Origin: Microcaldota archaeon
GTDB lineage: Archaea > Micrarchaeota > Micrarchaeia > Burarchaeales > Fermentimicrarchaeaceae
NCBI GenBank assembly: GCA_026396455.1
Contig: JAPLWT010000050.1
Span: 1 to 8,310 of the forward strand
Length of the DNA stretch: 8,310 bases
Direction of reading: 5' to 3'
This document shows positions 5,469 to 8,310 of the stretch, in pieces. Within the stretch, counting starts at the first letter, position 1; each line of letters starts with the position of its first letter. The notes below the pieces were generated by a model. The model did not search any database, had not been told where the DNA came from, and saw nothing but the letters and a program-made list of their open reading frames with translations. Position numbers and translations under genes: made by a program.

Positions 5469-6110
5469 TCAAGATTTAAATAAGCGTTCAAATTCTTGGA
5501 TATGTTTTGGATGCGAAGAACCAATTACCTTATACCAAAGTAAACAATTTTTATAACCTCGTATACACATTCTATAGCAAACTCTCCAATTTTTATTTTT
5601 TGTCGTCCACATTGAAAAACTCGAGAAACCAAGAAGTTTAATTAATCGTTTTATTTGATTCGCTAGTCTTTTAGAAGTTGTACATATATGAATACGAGGA
5701 TACAATTTACCTTTTTTCTTTTCTAAATAAAAGTTGCCATCAGTATCAAAAATACCACGTATACATGCGACGCTAAGTTTTTCATCTTTCATTATTACTT
5801 TCGGTATTCCGATATTACCCTTTGGTCCCATTGGCAATCGAAAACATTCATGTTTATACTTTACTAGTGGCTTAGAGCATATCTGAAAGCCTATGACGTC
5901 ATCCCACTCTCTTAAAACAACATCAATCTTGTATACTTGTTTATATAAATTTTTGATATATCCCTCATAAAATGTTCTGTCGGATATTTTATTACCTCGA
6001 AGGGAGTAAATTCCTCCACTCTGGTAGAGGCCCATACTCCCGTCTCCTATATGGAGACCTATCTCTTCAGCCAATTTCTCGCTCATTGCTTTTGGTAACT
6101 TTACATCCAC
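5469..6110 (-). CDS. LAGLIDADG homing endonuclease, free-standing
   Basis: This 213-residue protein carries two LAGLIDADG motifs, so it should act as a monomer: LAEEIGLHIGDGSMG (residues 13-27) and VACIRGIFDTDGNFY (114-128). Each keeps its catalytic acidic residue (Asp23 and Asp124). The C-terminal WYKVIGSSHPKHIQEFERL is a common ending of archaeal members. Such enzymes cut long DNA sites to spread introns, inteins or themselves. The gene is much richer in A+T than its neighbours (about one-third G+C in lines counted by eye, against about half), which points to recent transfer. It starts at GTG 6110 after a GGTGAGG site, 15 bases past the top6A stop, and it is not inside a host gene. The frame is intact from start to TGA, so it may still be active. 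The target is unknown. Confidence 0.88.
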   Translation of the reverse strand: MDVKLPKAMSEKLAEEIGLHIGDGSMGLYQSGGIYSLRGNKISDRTFYEGYIKNLYKQVYKIDVVLREWDDVIGFQICSKPLVKYKHECFRLPMGPKGNIGIPKVIMKDEKLSVACIRGIFDTDGNFYLEKKKGKLYPRIHICTTSKRLANQIKRLIKLLGFSSFSMWTTKNKNWRVCYRMCIRGYKNCLLWYKVIGSSHPKHIQEFERLFKS

Positions 6111-6112
6111 TT

Positions 6113-6135
6113 CCTCACCCCCAACTTAGGGGAGG
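6113..6135 (-). promoter_or_regulatory. Hairpin covering the top6A stop and the endonuclease ribosome binding site
   Basis: On the minus strand CCTCCCC pairs with GGG(U)GAGG around a loop that contains the top6A TAA stop, giving seven mostly G-C pairs with one bulged U. The 3' arm contains the GGTGAGG that would serve as ribosome binding site for the endonuclease start at 6110. It may limit initiation unless ribosomes finishing top6A open it. The pairing is seen; the regulation is inferred. Confidence 0.45.
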
Positions 6136-7244
6136 AAATTCTTCTTCTCAAGCTTTTCTCTTACATACTCCCCAACGAAAGATAATCTAGGTCCCTGCAG
6201 CGCATCCTGCTCAATCTTCTTCTTTGTTGCAAGAACCGTTTTCAGCTCTTCCACCCATTCCTTGTGGGCGGTTATCCACGGGTAGGTGAGCATCTCCTCG
6301 GCTCTCTTCAGATCGACATCCTTCGTTTTTATTGTGAGTTTGCCCAGGAAATCGTAATCCACGATATCCCTCATGGTCACCCCGATGAACCTCGCTTCAG
6401 GAGTTGCAATATCACTGCCAAGGTACGCAAGGTTCATGCTTCCCGTCTTTATCGCCCAGTAGATATACCAGCCCCAGGCATCGCAGTCCGTGAAGCAGTA
6501 TACTGGCAGCTTCTTGTCAGCCAGCCTCCTTATAAGCCTCCTGCATCCCCTTGAGGACTGCCCCTTCGGAGTTATGAGCACGCAGTTCTCCTTCTTCCAG
6601 AATTTATCCTCATTAAGCCTCTGCCAGAGGGCGTCCTTCTCAACCACAAGAACGTAATCCGCATCAACGCTCACAAAATCCATTCCATTGTCCACATCGC
6701 TGGGAATCATCCAACCGCTTCTTCCCTGCTTAGAGCAGTCTATCTCATCGGTTGCTCCTCCGAACTTGTCCTTGAGCACAAGATTTCCTGCAACAACCCC
6801 CTTCCTGTCCGTGTTGAGGTTCAAATCCTCCCTCTTCACATCAAGGGCCACCTCCAAATCCTCAACAAGAGGGTTGCTCTCGCTCTGCTCTGAGAACAAA
6901 TCCTCGTCAACACTGTCTCCAAGGGTGAATTTTAGCTGGTAGAAAAGGCCTCTTATACTCGTGTGGGAGTCCTCCTTCAGGAATTTCTTGCATTTGGATG
7001 CAACTGCAACTGTCTGCATGAACTTCTTGGCCTGCCCAACATTGAGGAAAGTTCTCGTCTCCCTCTTTTCACCAAGCTTTATGTAGCCCAAACTCTCATC
7101 AAACAATATATTCCCCCTACTCCTCAGTAAGCACTCGAAAGTTGGCGCCTCGCCAACATCTATCTCTTTAAGCATATCCCTCCCAAGCCCTTCCAATTTG
7201 CTCAGGACTTCGGACGAGCTTTCCTTCTCACTCTTCTTTTTCAT
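6126..7244 (-). CDS. top6A: DNA topoisomerase VI subunit A
   Basis: This 372-residue protein is the DNA-cleaving subunit of topoisomerase VI, the archaeal type IIB enzyme that passes one duplex through another to relax supercoils and separate chromosomes; it is related to Spo11. The winged-helix cleavage domain contains SIRGLFYQLKF, where Tyr102 is the catalytic Tyr (the first Tyr of the common YY pair is Phe here). The Toprim domain shows LVVEKDALW with Glu202 and FTDCDAWGW with Asp253 and Asp255 as metal ligands. Cys254 replaces the small residue, usually Gly or Ala, found between the two Asp. AIKTGSMNLAYLG and the terminal KNFLP are also family-like, and the length is normal, so the adjacent endonuclease gene has not cut into it. 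ATG 7244 lies inside the end of top6B (17-base overlap) after a GAGGAGA site, so the two subunits are translationally coupled. Confidence 0.96.
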   Translation of the reverse strand: MKKKSEKESSSEVLSKLEGLGRDMLKEIDVGEAPTFECLLRSRGNILFDESLGYIKLGEKRETRTFLNVGQAKKFMQTVAVASKCKKFLKEDSHTSIRGLFYQLKFTLGDSVDEDLFSEQSESNPLVEDLEVALDVKREDLNLNTDRKGVVAGNLVLKDKFGGATDEIDCSKQGRSGWMIPSDVDNGMDFVSVDADYVLVVEKDALWQRLNEDKFWKKENCVLITPKGQSSRGCRRLIRRLADKKLPVYCFTDCDAWGWYIYWAIKTGSMNLAYLGSDIATPEARFIGVTMRDIVDYDFLGKLTIKTKDVDLKRAEEMLTYPWITAHKEWVEELKTVLATKKKIEQDALQGPRLSFVGEYVREKLEKKNFLP

Positions 7245-8310
7245 TCTCCTCTACCTCCTTAACCTCATCAACTGCCTCTTCGGCTTCCCCCTCAATCTTC
7301 TCATACTTCGTCTCAATCATGTTAATGAGCTTCTTCTCAATATCCGCAGGAGCGCTGGTGCCTGCCAAATCCGCCAAATCTGCTGATAGCTCCTTTACAT
7401 AACGCATTATTATCTTCTTCTTAGTCTCCTTGTCCATCTCCCTTACTTTGCCTCTCAGGTAAACCTGCATGTCCCTTGCAACTTCCATTATTGCATACCT
7501 TATCTCCCCGACTATCTCCTCTTCCATTGTTATGGCCTGCTTTCCAGTCCCGGTGTAGGGAACATGCACAGACACGAAGTTTGCGAAAACTGTCACGGGC
7601 TCCTTATCGAAATCCCTTATGTCATACCTCTTCCAGTCTATATTCTTCACAGCCTCTGTTATTGCGCATGAGCCGCCATCGAACATCAGAGGAACCCTGT
7701 TTGCGTATCTTATAATGTCCCCGCCCCTCCCCTCATCGCTTCTGGCTCTCCCCGAATTCCCCCCGTAGGCTATTGCAGCCTCAACCATGAAGGGAATTCC
7801 GCCTCTGAACACCTTGGGCCTCCTCTCGCTCACGGAAACAAACTCAGGAGCAAGTATGTTTCTCAGCGCTTTTTCAATCTGGTCAGAGCCTATGGGCCTA
7901 AGCGCATCAGTGGGAGGTGCAATCCATTTCAAAGTCTTTACTGAATTGACTATAGCCTCTGCCTCCGGCCACTTCAAATCTCTCGGATGCTTCTCAAAAT
8001 TGACAGTTGGAACAAGCTTGGCAAGCTCCTCAACCTTCGCGGAGCTCATCCTTGAGAACGTGTTTGTAAGGAAAGAGGAAAGCTTCCTGGAGTCCGTCCT
8101 ATGAGCCATATCCACCAAATCGCCAGTGGTAATCCCGAGGGGATGCGGCTGTATCTCGGCAGGCTTCTCAGGAATCTTATCAGAAGCCCTCTGGAATACG
8201 TGCTTCTCGCCAGTGGGCTCTGTCAAAGTTATCTGCGCGTGCGGGTTTGCCATGGCAGTTCTCTTGAGATACTCGTAAACTCCATGCTCGCTCTTGTCAT
8301 ACTTCACTTC
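7228..8310 (-). CDS. top6B: DNA topoisomerase VI subunit B, N-terminus outside the window
   Basis: The frame is open to the right edge, and the GTG at 8307 is internal. About 360 residues are present of a usual 500-550, so the GHKL ATP-binding domain is mostly missing. Present are the end of that region (ITLTEPTGEKHVFQRASDK), the PHPLGI and H2TH-like helical segment, and the transducer domain with RPIGSDQIEKAL, VFRGGIPFMVEAAIAYGG and RYANRVPLMFDGGSCAI. NFVSVHVPYTGTGKQAI follows, whose Lys is the likely ATP-sensing switch Lys. The last 24 or so residues are almost wholly Glu, Lys, Val and Ala, a charged, probably unfolded tail beyond the transducer. The subunit binds ATP and drives dimer closure around DNA with Top6A. 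The stop at 7228 lies inside top6A. Confidence 0.96.
   Translation of the reverse strand, partial: EVKYDKSEHGVYEYLKRTAMANPHAQITLTEPTGEKHVFQRASDKIPEKPAEIQPHPLGITTGDLVDMAHRTDSRKLSSFLTNTFSRMSSAKVEELAKLVPTVNFEKHPRDLKWPEAEAIVNSVKTLKWIAPPTDALRPIGSDQIEKALRNILAPEFVSVSERRPKVFRGGIPFMVEAAIAYGGNSGRARSDEGRGGDIIRYANRVPLMFDGGSCAITEAVKNIDWKRYDIRDFDKEPVTVFANFVSVHVPYTGTGKQAITMEEEIVGEIRYAIMEVARDMQVYLRGKVREMDKETKKKIIMRYVKELSADLADLAGTSAPADIEKKLINMIETKYEKIEGEAEEAVDEVKEVEENEKEE

Noticed and set aside
5469..7244. The endonuclease as an intein or insertion inside top6A
   Set aside because: Top6A has its normal length and its usual C-terminal ending, with its own stop before the endonuclease start. No intein splicing blocks are present.
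1..8310. CRISPR array, toxin-antitoxin pair, defence island or insertion sequence
   Set aside because: No spaced direct repeats, no transposase frame and no defence-type gene could be seen on either strand. The only mobile gene is the LAGLIDADG endonuclease.

Overview
The window looks like part of an archaeal chromosome of about 50% G+C. The evidence is a two-subunit topoisomerase VI (Top6B-Top6A), a set of genes for the archaeal version of the mevalonate pathway, a TATA box placed for a leaderless mRNA, and a tRNA interrupted by introns that fit the archaeal bulge-helix-bulge splicing rule. The lineage cannot be fixed from sequence alone.

Layout. Bases 1-579 (+) hold the C-terminal part of a MEMO1-family protein. 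A 76-base gap (580-655) holds a T-rich stretch and an archaeal promoter. Bases 656-5241 (+) form a tightly packed six-gene operon: UbiX flavin prenyltransferase, a small four-helix membrane protein of unknown role, a UbiD-family decarboxylase, the large and small subunits of an aconitase-X type phosphomevalonate dehydratase, and isopentenyl phosphate kinase. Gaps inside the operon run from 4-base overlaps to 4-base spacers. Bases 5242-5320 are a convergent intergenic region with an imperfect inverted repeat and T-runs serving both directions. Bases 5321-5422 (-) encode tRNA-Asn(GUU), which I read as carrying two short introns (16 and 13 nt). Bases 5469-6110 (-) encode an AT-rich, double-motif LAGLIDADG homing endonuclease. 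Bases 6126-8310 (-) hold Top6A (complete) and Top6B (N-terminus outside the window), overlapping by 17 bases.

How the genes work together. In the archaeal mevalonate route, 5-phosphomevalonate is dehydrated by the two-subunit dehydratase to trans-anhydromevalonate 5-phosphate. A UbiD-type enzyme decarboxylates this to isopentenyl phosphate, using prenylated FMN made by UbiX, and the kinase phosphorylates the product to isopentenyl diphosphate. Every one of these steps, including cofactor supply, is encoded in this one transcription unit. The membrane protein sits between the cofactor maker and the cofactor user and is the unexplained member.

The most notable findings are the doubly interrupted tRNA-Asn, whose two splicing structures compete for the same bases and so imply an order of intron removal; the complete terminal mevalonate operon with its unknown membrane protein; and the foreign-looking homing endonuclease wedged between top6A and the tRNA, with a hairpin over its ribosome binding site.
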